The translations under genes were made by a program, and so were the position numbers. From positions 1 through 8,982 of the forward strand of contig JACZST010000067.1 in NCBI GenBank assembly GCA_022574065.1: DNA of 8,982 nucleotides, in the 5' to 3' direction. Source of the stretch: Acidobacteriota bacterium. Lineage in GTDB: Bacteria > Actinomycetota > Acidimicrobiia > Spongiisociales > UBA5794. Under the pieces are notes generated by a model, which was not told the DNA's origin, searched no databases, and was given only the letters and a program-made list of their open reading frames with translations. Below, in pieces: positions 1 to 5,608 of the stretch; positions within the stretch are counted from its first letter, which is position 1, and each line of letters begins with the position of its first letter.

Positions 1-107
1 AGAGTCGAGAGTTCCGACCCCGAGGGAGTGGTCGCCACCGAATCAGTCGAGAGTCCTGAGTCGAGAGTCGAGAGTTCCGACCCCGAGGAAGTGGTCGCCA
101 CCGAATC
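1..107 (+). repeat. 63-bp-period direct duplication inside the rpsC tail
   Basis: Bases 1-44 and 64-107 are identical except for one change (G at 26, A at 89). The period of 63 bp equals 21 codons and also nine 7-bp units, so the duplication keeps both the reading frame and the heptamer phase. It repeats the peptide RVESSDPE(G/E)VVATES. The first copy touches the window edge, so further copies may lie upstream. Confidence 0.9.
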
Positions 108-516
108 GCTGCCCGAAAAGGCCAAACGCGAAGACGCAGTCACTGCCGAGGGCTTGCCCGAGGCAGCAGAAAGCATGGTCGAGGCGTCAGCCGAGGAAGC
201 TGCAAGCATCGCCTCCGAGCCTGTGGTCGAAGGCTCCTGGAGAGGTGAGGGAGAACCACCTGCAGGATTCTCCATCAAGGGCAAAGAGAGTTCGATGCTC
301 TTCCATCGTCCCGACAGCAGCATGTACAACCGGACCAAGGCCGAGGTCTGGTTCGACACCGAGGAAGCGGCCCAAGCAGCAGGCTTCACGGCGGCGAAGA
401 CGCACCCGAAGAGTCGAGAGTCAACAGTTGAGAGTCGAGAGCAAGACGACACACCGGACTCTGGGCTCTCGACTCAAGACTCATCAGACAGCGACTCCGA
501 AGGAGGCGCCGGCTGA
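1..516 (+). CDS. rpsC: Probable 30S ribosomal protein S3, C-terminal extension only (5' end outside window)
   Basis: The frame is open from base 1 to the TGA at 514-516, giving 171 visible residues; the gene starts upstream, and the GTG at 28 is only an internal codon. The S3 identity is inferred from position, because rpsC normally lies directly before rplP, and no S3 core (KH domain) is visible. The visible part is an acidic, Glu/Ser/Asp/Ala-rich, probably disordered tail. At about 262-399 it contains a compact segment with IKGKESSMLFH, then MYNRTKAEVWF, then TEEAAQAAGF. This matches the pattern I know as the 'sunset' domain (IKGN..S..YH.P...Y..T..E.WF.TEEEA..AGF), which I recall on tails of some actinobacterial ribosomal proteins. 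The segments before and after the domain are encoded by 7-bp repeats and read VESPESR, VESSDPE and SRESTVESRE. The TGA overlaps the rplP ATG by one base. It could instead be an extended L22 or a separate protein. Confidence 0.62.
   Translation, partial: RVESSDPEGVVATESVESPESRVESSDPEEVVATESLPEKAKREDAVTAEGLPEAAESMVEASAEEAASIASEPVVEGSWRGEGEPPAGFSIKGKESSMLFHRPDSSMYNRTKAEVWFDTEEAAQAAGFTAAKTHPKSRESTVESREQDDTPDSGLSTQDSSDSDSEGGAG
46..80 (+). repeat. Heptamer tandem array in coding sequence (GTCGAGA type)
   Basis: Five contiguous 7-bp units tile this stretch: GTCGAGA, GTCCTGA, GTCGAGA, GTCGAGA, GTTCCGA. Two more units in the same phase, GTCGAGA and GTTCCGA, lie at 4-17 as part of the 63-bp duplication. 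Three units make 21 bp, so the protein shows a 7-residue period (VESPESR then VESSDPE). The unit GTCGAGA has no stop codon in any forward frame, which may explain how it can persist in a gene. Confidence 0.85.
412..484 (+). repeat. Second heptamer array at the 3' end of the rpsC tail, in two orientations
   Basis: At 412-446 five units can be phased: AGTCGAG, AGTCAAC, AGTTGAG, AGTCGAG, AGCAAGA. At 457-484 four units of the reverse-complement style follow: GACTCTG, GGCTCTC, GACTCAA, GACTCAT. They encode the last Ser/Glu/Asp-rich part of the protein. Because the two halves are in opposite orientation, they can pair with each other. Confidence 0.75.
432..475 (+). repeat. 11-bp inverted repeat upstream of rplP
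   Basis: GAGTCGAGAGC at 432-442 is the exact reverse complement of GCTCTCGACTC at 465-475, with a 22-nt loop. The copy at 411-420 can pair with the same right arm over 10 bp. The element is inside the probable rpsC tail, about 25 nt before the rplP ribosome binding site. There is no U-tract after it, so it is not a standard terminator. A role in mRNA folding is only possible, not shown. Confidence 0.55.
501..506 (+). promoter_or_regulatory. Shine-Dalgarno sequence of rplP
   Basis: A perfect AGGAGG lies nine bases before the ATG at 516, inside the last codons of the upstream gene. It supports the ATG at 516 as start, although the in-frame ATG at 522 has a longer but still tolerable spacing. 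Confidence 0.75.
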
Positions 517-929
517 TGCTCATGCCAAAGCGCACCAAGTACCGGAAGGTCCACACGGGCCGGATGAAGGGGAAGGCGAAAGGCGGCACCAAGGTGTCGT
601 TCGGAGATTATGGCCTCCAGTCTCAGGAACCCGGCTGGATCACCGCTCGCCAGATCGAGGCTGCCCGTATCGCGATGACCCGCAAGATCAAGCGGGGTGG
701 GAAGGTCTGGATCACAATCTTCCCGGACAAGCCGATCACGGAGAAGCCGGCCGAGACCCGGATGGGATCGGGCAAGGGCAACCCCGAATATTGGGTTTCG
801 GTGGTGAAGCCGGGGCGTGTGATGTTCGAGATGGCCGGTGTCGATGAGGACCTCGCCCGTGAGGCGATGCGCCTGGCTGCGCACAAGCTCCCGGTCAAGA
901 CGAGGTTCGTCAGGCGGGAAGACACATGA
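516..929 (+). CDS. rplP: 50S ribosomal protein L16
   Basis: L16 is a large-subunit protein beside the peptidyl transferase centre that binds 23S rRNA and contacts A-site tRNA. The 137-residue product has the usual length and the family's N-terminus MLMPKRTKYRK. It also has GWITARQIEAARIAM around residues 42-56 and the RMGSGKGNPEYWV segment around 83-95, the loop that reaches toward the catalytic centre. The ATG at 516 is chosen because MLMPKR is the common actinobacterial start and AGGAGG is well placed. The start overlaps the upstream stop by one base, and its own TGA overlaps the rpmC ATG as ATGA, so translation is probably coupled on both sides. Confidence 0.98.
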   Translation: MLMPKRTKYRKVHTGRMKGKAKGGTKVSFGDYGLQSQEPGWITARQIEAARIAMTRKIKRGGKVWITIFPDKPITEKPAETRMGSGKGNPEYWVSVVKPGRVMFEMAGVDEDLAREAMRLAAHKLPVKTRFVRREDT

Positions 930-1144
930 ACGCGGCCGAGCTCCGGGCAATGACTTACAAGGAACTCGAAGAGACGCTCGATGAGTCCAAAGAGGAGCTG
1001 TTCAACCTTCGGTTCCAGATGGTCAGCAACCAGCTCGACAACACCGAGCGTTTGGGTGAGGTGAAGCGCGACATCGCACGGGTCAAGACGCTGATGCGCG
1101 AGCAGGAGATCGAAGCCTGGCACACACAGCAGGAGGAGGCGTAG
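926..1144 (+). CDS. rpmC: 50S ribosomal protein L29
   Basis: L29 is a small two-helix protein at the exit of the polypeptide tunnel, next to L23, where targeting factors dock. The 72-residue product has the typical length and pattern: LRAMTYKELEETLDESKEEL for helix one, then FNLRFQMVSNQLDNTERLGE and VKRDIARVKTLMREQE for helix two. The C-terminal HTQQEEA is a short acidic tail. The ATG overlaps the rplP stop by four bases (ATGA at 926-929), and the gene ends with TAG immediately before the rpsQ ATG. Confidence 0.98.
   Translation: MNAAELRAMTYKELEETLDESKEELFNLRFQMVSNQLDNTERLGEVKRDIARVKTLMREQEIEAWHTQQEEA
1131..1139 (+). promoter_or_regulatory. Shine-Dalgarno sequence of rpsQ
   Basis: AGGAGGAGG lies in the last codons of rpmC, five to eight bases before the ATG at 1145. 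It is one of the strongest ribosome binding sites in the window. Confidence 0.75.
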
Positions 1145-1399
1145 ATGGAACGCACGCGTCGCAAGGTACGCGTCGGAGTCGTCGTTTCCGACGCCAGAGA
1201 CAAGACCGTGACCGTTGAGGTGCGGGACTCCAAACGGCACCCAAAGTACGGCAAGACCGTGCCGGTGCGCAGGCGCTTTCACGTCCACGACGCGGGCAAC
1301 GAGGCCAACGTCGGTGACACCGTCCGCATCGCAGAGACCCGTCCACTCTCTAAGACAAAGCGGTGGCGCCTCGACGAGATCGTGGAGCGGGCGAGATGA
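1145..1399 (+). CDS. rpsQ: 30S ribosomal protein S17
   Basis: S17 is an OB-fold primary binder of 16S rRNA in the body of the small subunit and is important early in 30S assembly. The 84-residue product matches the family length. Recognisable parts are RKVRVGVVVSDARDKTVTVEV near the N-terminus (about 6-26), RHPKYGKTVPVRRRFHVHD (31-49), and the family signature GDTVRIAETRPLSKTKRW (57-74). The start codon directly follows the rpmC stop with no spacer, and the TGA overlaps the rplN ATG by four bases. Nothing in the sequence is unusual. Confidence 0.98.
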   Translation: MERTRRKVRVGVVVSDARDKTVTVEVRDSKRHPKYGKTVPVRRRFHVHDAGNEANVGDTVRIAETRPLSKTKRWRLDEIVERAR

Positions 1400-1764
1400 T
1401 CCAGCAGGAATCGCGCCTCAAGGTTGCTGACAACTCCGGCGCCAGGGAAGTACTGGTCATCCGCGTCCTCGGCGGTTCCGGCAGGCGATACGGGAGCCTC
1501 GGCGATACCGTTGTCGCCACCGTCAAAGACGCGATACCCGGCGGATCCGTCAAGAAGGGTGAGATCGTAAAAGCTGTCGTCGTGCGGACCAAGAAGGAGA
1601 ACCGTCGCAAGGACGGCACCTACATCCGATTCGATGACAACGCTTGTGTGCTGATCACCGACCAGCAGCAGCCTCGGGGAACCCGGATCTTTGGTCCGGT
1701 CGGACGCGAACTGCGCGACAAGAAGTTCATGCGCATCGTTTCGCTGGCACCGGAGGTGTTGTGA
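1396..1764 (+). CDS. rplN: 50S ribosomal protein L14
   Basis: L14 sits on the subunit interface of 50S and forms intersubunit bridges with 16S rRNA. From the ATG at 1396 the product is 122 residues, exactly the usual bacterial length, and begins MIQQESRLKVADNSGARE as in nearly all L14 proteins. The frame is open further upstream, to an ATG at 1363, but that would add a non-homologous extension inside rpsQ, so it was rejected. The core has GGSGRRYGSLGDTVVATVKD and the C-terminal IFGPVGRELRDKKFMRIVSL. The stop overlaps the rplX start by one base (TGATG). Confidence 0.98.
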   Translation: MIQQESRLKVADNSGAREVLVIRVLGGSGRRYGSLGDTVVATVKDAIPGGSVKKGEIVKAVVVRTKKENRRKDGTYIRFDDNACVLITDQQQPRGTRIFGPVGRELRDKKFMRIVSLAPEVL

Positions 1765-2075
1765 TGAAACTAAAGACCGGTGACACTGTGATGGTCATCG
1801 CGGGCAAGGATATCGGCACTCAGGCAAAGATCGCCAAGGTGTTCCCGAGCGAGAACCGCATCATCGTTGAAGGGGTGGCCACCGCCAAACGGCATCAGCG
1901 GCCCACCGGCCAGACGATGCAGGGCGGGGTCATCGACAAGGACATGCCGATCAACGCCTCCAATGTGATGATCATGTGCCCCAGCTGCGGGCTGCCGACC
2001 AAGATCGGGTTCCGGTTCGACGACGACGGCAATAAGTACCGCGTCTGCCGCAAGTGCGAAGGTGAGCTCGAATGA
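1764..2075 (+). CDS. rplX: 50S ribosomal protein L24, zinc-ribbon (C+) form
   Basis: L24 starts 50S assembly by binding the 5' domain of 23S rRNA and lies near the tunnel exit. The ATG at 1764 gives 103 residues beginning MKLKTGDTVMVIAGKD, the KOW motif typical of the family. GGAGGTG at 1752-1758 is a good ribosome binding site. The C-terminal half carries two cysteine pairs, CPSC (C72, C75) and CRKC (C95, C98). These suggest a bound zinc ion, as in some but not all L24 proteins. The start overlaps the rplN stop by one base, and the end overlaps rplE by four. A GTG at 1761 is a less likely start. Confidence 0.97.
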   Translation: MKLKTGDTVMVIAGKDIGTQAKIAKVFPSENRIIVEGVATAKRHQRPTGQTMQGGVIDKDMPINASNVMIMCPSCGLPTKIGFRFDDDGNKYRVCRKCEGELE

Positions 2076-2629
2076 CCCCGCGCCTCAAGGAGAAATATGA
2101 CAACGAGATCGCCGCTGCCCTCGCGACCGAACTCGAGCTGGACAACGTCATGCGCATCCCGCGCCTGGAGAAGATCGTGGTGAACATGGGCGTCGGCGAA
2201 GCCGCCCAGGACGCCAAGCAGATCGACTCTGCAGTTGACGAGCTGAGCACGATCACCGGACAGCGGCCGAAGGTGGCCTACGCGACAAAGTCGATCTCGA
2301 ACTTCAAGTTGCGCGAGGGAGTCCCCGTCGGAGCCTCGGTCACGATGCGGGGCGACCGCATGTGGGAGTTCTTCGACCGCCTCATCGCCTTGGCCATCCC
2401 CAGGATCAGGGACTTTCGGGGGCTGAACCCCAAGGGATTTGACGGCCGCGGCAATTACAGCTTCGGCGTGACCGAACAGCTGATCTTCCCCGAGATCGAT
2501 TACGACAAGGTGGGCACGGTGCGTGGCATGGATATCACGTTCGTAACGACCGCGGAGAATGACGAACAGGGGATGGCGCTACTCGAGGCTTTCGGGTTCC
2601 CCTTCCACCGGCAGCAGGCGGGTGTGTGA
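2072..2629 (+). CDS. rplE: 50S ribosomal protein L5
   Basis: L5 binds 5S rRNA with L18 in the central protuberance and contacts P-site tRNA and the 30S head. The product is 185 residues. It shows MRIPRLEKIVVNMGVGEA (about 27-44), the signature region ITGQRPKVAYATKSISNFKL, and PRIRDFRGLNPKGFDGRGNY followed by FGVTEQLIFPEI. The ATG at 2072 is in an ATGA overlap with the rplX stop and is preceded by AAGGTGAG at 2059-2066. The TGA overlaps the rpsN ATG by one base. Confidence 0.98.
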   Translation: MTPRLKEKYDNEIAAALATELELDNVMRIPRLEKIVVNMGVGEAAQDAKQIDSAVDELSTITGQRPKVAYATKSISNFKLREGVPVGASVTMRGDRMWEFFDRLIALAIPRIRDFRGLNPKGFDGRGNYSFGVTEQLIFPEIDYDKVGTVRGMDITFVTTAENDEQGMALLEAFGFPFHRQQAGV

Positions 2630-2934
2630 TGGCGAAGACCTCAAAAATCGTGAAGAACAATCGCCGCAAAGAGCTCGTAGAGCGCTATGCCGATCAGCGC
2701 GCCGAGCTGGTCAAGGTCATAAAGGACCCTGAGGCACCTTATGCGGACAAGCGTGAGGCGTACCAGGCGATTGCCAAGATGCCGCGTGACGCCAGCGCCA
2801 CGCGGTACCGGAATCGGTGCGGCGTAACCGGTCGACCTCGCGGATACTTCAGAAAGTTCGGGATGTCGAGGAGTGCCTTTCGAGAGCTCGCCCACAACGG
2901 TGAGCTTCCCGGGGTGCGAAAGGCGTCGTGGTAG
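2629..2934 (+). CDS. rpsN: 30S ribosomal protein S14, long zinc-free (C-) form
   Basis: S14 is a late-assembling protein of the 30S head near the A and P sites. The ATG at 2629 gives 101 residues; a GTG at 2626 is in frame but less likely. The product is the long type of S14: MAKTSKIVKNNRRKELVERY at the N-terminus and RNRCGVTGRPRGYFRKFGMS in the C-terminal core. It has a single cysteine (C64), so the paired CxxC motifs of the short 61-residue zinc form are absent. The zinc form is the one I would expect in an actinobacterial spc cluster, whereas the long form is typical of E. coli. The end at TAG 2932-2934 lies close to rpsH. Confidence 0.97.
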   Translation: MAKTSKIVKNNRRKELVERYADQRAELVKVIKDPEAPYADKREAYQAIAKMPRDASATRYRNRCGVTGRPRGYFRKFGMSRSAFRELAHNGELPGVRKASW

Positions 2935-2936
2935 TT

Positions 2937-3332
2937 GTGCACTCCGATCCAATCGCCGACATGCTCACTCGCATCCGGAATGCGATGCTGGTCCTGCACC
3001 CGGAGGCGTCGATGCCCTCTTCCAAGCTCAAGGAAGAGGTGGCGCGCGTCCTCGCCGAGGAGGGCTATATCGACGGGTACACCGTCGTCGACGCCCGGGT
3101 CGGCAAGGAGCTCGCCATCCGCCTCCGCTACAACGAGGATCACGTCTCTGCCTTGACCGGCCTGACCCGCGTGTCCAAACCGGGGCGCCGGGTGTACAAG
3201 GGAGCGTCGGATGTACCCAGGGTCCGAGGTGGTATCGGTGTCGCCATCGTCTCCACCTCGGATGGGGTGATGACCGACCGCGAAGCACGCCGGCGTAACG
3301 TCGGCGGCGAGATCCTGTGTGAGGTGTGGTGA
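2937..3332 (+). CDS. rpsH: 30S ribosomal protein S8
   Basis: S8 is a primary 16S rRNA binder in the central domain, and in E. coli it also represses spc operon translation by binding the rplE region. The start is a GTG. I prefer 2937, which gives 131 residues and an N-terminus (M)HSDPIADMLTRIRNA like other S8 proteins. An in-frame GTG at 2928 would add VVV and overlap rpsN by seven bases. The weak GAAAGG at 2918-2923 fits neither start perfectly. The family end is clear: GGIGVAIVSTSDGVMTDREA and GGEILCEVW. The stop overlaps the rplF ATG by one base. It is the only ribosomal gene in the window without an ATG start. Confidence 0.95.
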   Translation: MHSDPIADMLTRIRNAMLVLHPEASMPSSKLKEEVARVLAEEGYIDGYTVVDARVGKELAIRLRYNEDHVSALTGLTRVSKPGRRVYKGASDVPRVRGGIGVAIVSTSDGVMTDREARRRNVGGEILCEVW

Positions 3333-3874
3333 TGAGCCGTGTCGGCGGCGCCCCGATCACCTTGCCCTCCGGGGTCGAGGTCACCGCCACCGATGGCGTG
3401 GTCGAGGTGAAGGGCCCCAGAGGAGCCCTGAGCCAGACGATCGATCCGCGAATCACAACCAGCGTCGATGATGGCGTGGTCACGCTGACGCGTTCCGACG
3501 ACGAGCGCCAGAGCCGAGCCCTTCACGGCCTGTACCGGGCCCTGATCAACAACATGGTCATCGGGGTCTCCCAGGGCTACGTGAAGGAGTTGCAGGCGGT
3601 CGGTGTCGGGTACCGCGCCGCACTGCGCGGATCGACGCTCGAGCTCCAGGTCGGTTTTTCGCATCCGGTGACGGTAGAGGCGCCGGACGGCATCGAGTTT
3701 GAGGTGCCGGAGCCGACAAAGATTTTCGTCAGAGGAATTGACAAACAACTGGTCGGCCAGATCGCGGCCGACGTCCGCGCCGCGCGTCCCCCGGAGCCGT
3801 ACAAGGGCAAGGGGATACGTTATGTCGACGAACATGTTCGCCGCAAGGCAGGGAAAGCGGGAGTCGCGGTATGA
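3332..3874 (+). CDS. rplF: 50S ribosomal protein L6
   Basis: L6 is a two-domain protein near the factor-binding site of 50S, close to the sarcin-ricin loop and the L7/L12 stalk base. The ATG at 3332 gives 180 residues and the canonical start MSRVGGAPITLPSGVEV; GTG codons at 3326 and 3329 are in frame but would extend beyond the family start. The C-terminal signature PEPYKGKGIRY is at 154-164. GAGG at 3321-3324 is seven bases before the start. The start overlaps the rpsH stop by one base, and the TGA overlaps the rplR ATG by four. Confidence 0.98.
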   Translation: MSRVGGAPITLPSGVEVTATDGVVEVKGPRGALSQTIDPRITTSVDDGVVTLTRSDDERQSRALHGLYRALINNMVIGVSQGYVKELQAVGVGYRAALRGSTLELQVGFSHPVTVEAPDGIEFEVPEPTKIFVRGIDKQLVGQIAADVRAARPPEPYKGKGIRYVDEHVRRKAGKAGVAV

Positions 3875-4224
3875 GGGGTTCACGCACCGATGCTCGACGC
3901 CGCCGTCACTTCCGGGTCAGGAAAAAGGTCTACGGAACGTCGGTACGTCCGCGCCTTGCGGTGTTTCGATCCAACCGGCATATCTACGCTCAGGTCATCA
4001 ACGACGATGCCGGCGTCACCATCGCAGCAGCATCGTCACGCGAGGGCACCTTGGCCGGCAAGAGCGTCACCGTTGATATGGCGGTTGAGGTAGGCAAGCT
4101 AGTCGGGTCGCGGGCCAAGGATGTTGGGATCGATGCCATCGTCTTCGACCGGGGTGGGTTCGCCTACCACGGGCGGGTGAAGGCGCTCGCCGAAGGAGCT
4201 CGGGAAGCGGGGTTGGAGTTCTGA
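3871..4224 (+). CDS. rplR: 50S ribosomal protein L18
   Basis: L18 binds 5S rRNA together with L5 and helps place it in the central protuberance. The 117-residue product has an arginine-rich N-terminus (MRGSRTDARRRRHFRVRKKV) and the core RPRLAVFRSNRHIYAQVIND at about 27-46. It ends with the family block FDRGGFAYHGRVKALAEGAR and GLEF. The ATG sits in an ATGA overlap with rplF, and the stop overlaps the rpsE ATG by one base. Confidence 0.98.
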   Translation: MRGSRTDARRRRHFRVRKKVYGTSVRPRLAVFRSNRHIYAQVINDDAGVTIAAASSREGTLAGKSVTVDMAVEVGKLVGSRAKDVGIDAIVFDRGGFAYHGRVKALAEGAREAGLEF

Positions 4225-4802
4225 TGACAGATCGCGGAGGCCGCAGAGATCGCAGGGATCGTCGCGAGTCAGAGTTCGATGAGCGGGTCATCGCCATTAA
4301 TCGGGTGGCCAAGGTGGTCAAGGGCGGGCGCCGTTTCTCATTCACCGCGCTCGTCACCGTCGGCGACGGCAAGGGTCGGGTCGGTATCGGGTACGGGAAG
4401 GCCAAGGAGGTTCCGATGGCGATCCAGAAAGGCATGGACATCGCCCGCAAGAGCATGTTCTCGGTGCCGATGGCCGGGCAGACCACCATCCATACGGTGA
4501 TCGGTCGGTATGGGGCTGCCAGCGTGCTGTTGAAGCCGGCCTCCCCTGGTACCGGTGTCATCGCAGGAGGCGCGGTGCGCCAGATCATCGAGGCAGCCGG
4601 GATCAAGGATGTGCTCGCCAAATCGCTTGGATCCGCCACTCATGTCAACGTCGCCAAGGCGACCGTCCGGGCCCTGCAAAGCCAGCAGCGCCCAGACGAG
4701 GTCGCCAAGGCCCGCGGCAAGCAGCCGGAAGAGCTGTTCCCGCCGGCGCTTCTGGCCGCCTACCGCTCGGCCGAGCTCATGAAGAGCGAGGTGGCCAAGT
4801 GA
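4224..4802 (+). CDS. rpsE: 30S ribosomal protein S5
   Basis: S5 lies on the solvent side of 30S near the mRNA entry channel, affects decoding accuracy and is the classic site of spectinomycin resistance changes. The product is 192 residues. After a short basic and acidic N-terminus rich in RRD, the double-stranded RNA-binding-like domain runs from about 20 with ERVIAINRVAKVVKGGRRFS and VTVGDGKGRVGIGYGKAKEV. The C-terminal domain has GTGVIAGGAVRQIIEAAGI, DVLAKSLGSATHVNVAKAT and a tail ending AELMKSEVAK. The loop VKGGRRF looks wild type. The start overlaps rplR and the stop overlaps rpmD, each by one base. Confidence 0.98.
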   Translation: MTDRGGRRDRRDRRESEFDERVIAINRVAKVVKGGRRFSFTALVTVGDGKGRVGIGYGKAKEVPMAIQKGMDIARKSMFSVPMAGQTTIHTVIGRYGAASVLLKPASPGTGVIAGGAVRQIIEAAGIKDVLAKSLGSATHVNVAKATVRALQSQQRPDEVAKARGKQPEELFPPALLAAYRSAELMKSEVAK

Positions 4803-4996
4803 TGGCGACCAAGACCAAAAACCTGAAGATCACTCTGGTGAAGAGCACGATCGGGGAGAAGCCGAAGGTGCGAGCTACCGTCGAGAGCCTTGGCCTGCGC
4901 AAGATCAGGCAAAGCGTTGAACGCCCTGACACCCCGGATGTACGCGGCATGGTGTTCCGCGCCCAGCATTTGCTCGATGTGGAGGAAGTGGGATGA
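4802..4996 (+). CDS. rpmD: 50S ribosomal protein L30
   Basis: L30 is a small 23S rRNA-binding protein at the base of the central protuberance. The ATG at 4802 gives 64 residues, near the family length. The core reads LKITLVKSTIGEKPKVRATV, then SLGLRKIRQSVERPDTPDVR and GMVFRAQHLLDVEE, which fits the L30 ferredoxin-like fold. A GTG at 4799 is in frame but less likely. GAGGTGG at 4788-4794 serves as ribosome binding site. The stop overlaps the rplO ATG by four bases. Confidence 0.98.
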   Translation: MATKTKNLKITLVKSTIGEKPKVRATVESLGLRKIRQSVERPDTPDVRGMVFRAQHLLDVEEVG

Positions 4997-5436
4997 GGCT
5001 GCAACTCCATCACCTTCGGCCGGCTGAGGGATCGAAGAAACGAAAGATTCGCGTTGGCAGGGGTGAAGCCGGCCGACGCGGCAAGACCGCCGGGCGGGGG
5101 ACCAAGGGACTGAAGGCGAGGAGCAAGGTGCGTCGCGGCTTCGAAGGCGGACAGATGCCCCTGCAGAGGCGCATGCCCAAACTTCCCGGCTTCACCAACC
5201 CGAATCGTGTCGAGTACACCGTTCTCAACGTGGGACGCCTGGCGGAATTCGAGGATGGCAGTACTGTGACCGTCGACGATTTGCGCGCCAGAGGGCTCGT
5301 CAAGCACCGCGGGTTGGTCAAGGTGCTTGGTGAGGGCGATATCGATCGGGCGCTCACGGTGAAGGCACATGCCTTCTCGCTCGGAGCGGTTGAGAAGATC
5401 CAAGCCGCCGGTGGCGCGGTAGAGGTGGTCGAGTGA
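4993..5436 (+). CDS. rplO: 50S ribosomal protein L15
   Basis: L15 is an assembly protein whose long basic N-terminal arm threads into 23S rRNA. The 147-residue product has MRLQLHHLRPAEGSKKRKIR, a Gly/Arg/Lys-rich arm (GRGEAGRRGKTAGRGTKG, about 22-39), and FEGGQMPLQRRMPKLPGF (50-67). A C-terminal domain ends AAGGAVEVVE. GGAGGAAG at 4981-4988 is a strong ribosome binding site, and the ATG overlaps the rpmD stop by four bases. This is the last gene of the gapless run; 180 bases follow before secY. Confidence 0.98.
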   Translation: MRLQLHHLRPAEGSKKRKIRVGRGEAGRRGKTAGRGTKGLKARSKVRRGFEGGQMPLQRRMPKLPGFTNPNRVEYTVLNVGRLAEFEDGSTVTVDDLRARGLVKHRGLVKVLGEGDIDRALTVKAHAFSLGAVEKIQAAGGAVEVVE

Positions 5437-5437
5437 T

Positions 5438-5486
5438 GAGTCGAGAGCCCGGAGCCTTGAGTCACACGTCTCAAGTCTCAAGCAGA
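5438..5486 (+). repeat. Degenerate heptamer array after rplO
   Basis: Starting two bases after the rplO stop, seven 7-bp units can be phased: GAGTCGA, GAGCCCG, GAGCCTT, GAGTCAC, ACGTCTC, AAGTCTC, AAGCAGA. All share G at unit position 3, and six of seven have C at position 5, so the 7-bp period is visible despite divergence. The array also holds a small inverted repeat, CTTGAG at 5456-5461 and CTCAAG at 5470-5475, with an 8-nt loop and no U-tract. Confidence 0.65.
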
Positions 5487-5525
5487 GAGGTAACCGCGTC
5501 TGGCGTTCTGCAACCACCGGTTCCT

Positions 5526-5560
5526 CTTGCGACTTGCATCTTGCGTCTTGCGTCTTCCGT
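5526..5560 (+). repeat. Heptamer array CTTGCGT x5
   Basis: Five units tile without gaps: CTTGCGA, CTTGCAT, CTTGCGT, CTTGCGT, CTTCCGT. On the opposite strand the unit reads ACGCAAG, which in another phase (GACGCAA) resembles the GTCTCAA and GTCGAGA units of the other arrays. It is the cleanest array in the window by unit conservation. Confidence 0.9.
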
Positions 5561-5604
5561 ACACGTTGTCGTAAAGCAGGACCTGTGTCTCGGGTAACGT
5601 CTAC

Positions 5605-5608
5605 GAGG
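5605..5608 (+). promoter_or_regulatory. Shine-Dalgarno sequence of secY
   Basis: GAGG lies eight bases before the ATG at 5617 and 17 bases before the alternative in-frame ATG at 5626. The spacing favours 5617 although the family-like N-terminus MLTA would begin at 5626. Confidence 0.5.

Noticed and set aside
46..484. CRISPR-like repeat structure at the start of the window
   Set aside because: Units are 7 bp, contiguous and degenerate, with no unique spacers of CRISPR length, and they are translated within an open frame.
245..847. Long alternative open frame overlapping rpsC and rplP
   Set aside because: It crosses two clearly homologous genes in another frame, has Arg-rich shadow composition and no recognisable domain.
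1363..1395. Upstream ATG start for rplN
   Set aside because: It lies inside rpsQ and would add a tail absent from the very conserved L14 N-terminus; the ATG at 1396 fits length and overlap pattern.
4224..4290. RRD-type repeat at the start of rpsE as another heptamer array
   Set aside because: The period there is 9 bp at most and follows codons for a basic S5 N-terminus; no 7-bp phase is visible.
5456..5475. Rho-independent terminator after rplO (CTTGAG/CTCAAG)
   Set aside because: The stem is only 6 bp, has no following U-tract, and is a by-product of the repeat array.
5541..5600. Promoter for secY built from TTGCGT repeats and TAACGT
   Set aside because: No -35 and -10 pair has acceptable spacing with more than weak matches, so I did not list it as a feature.
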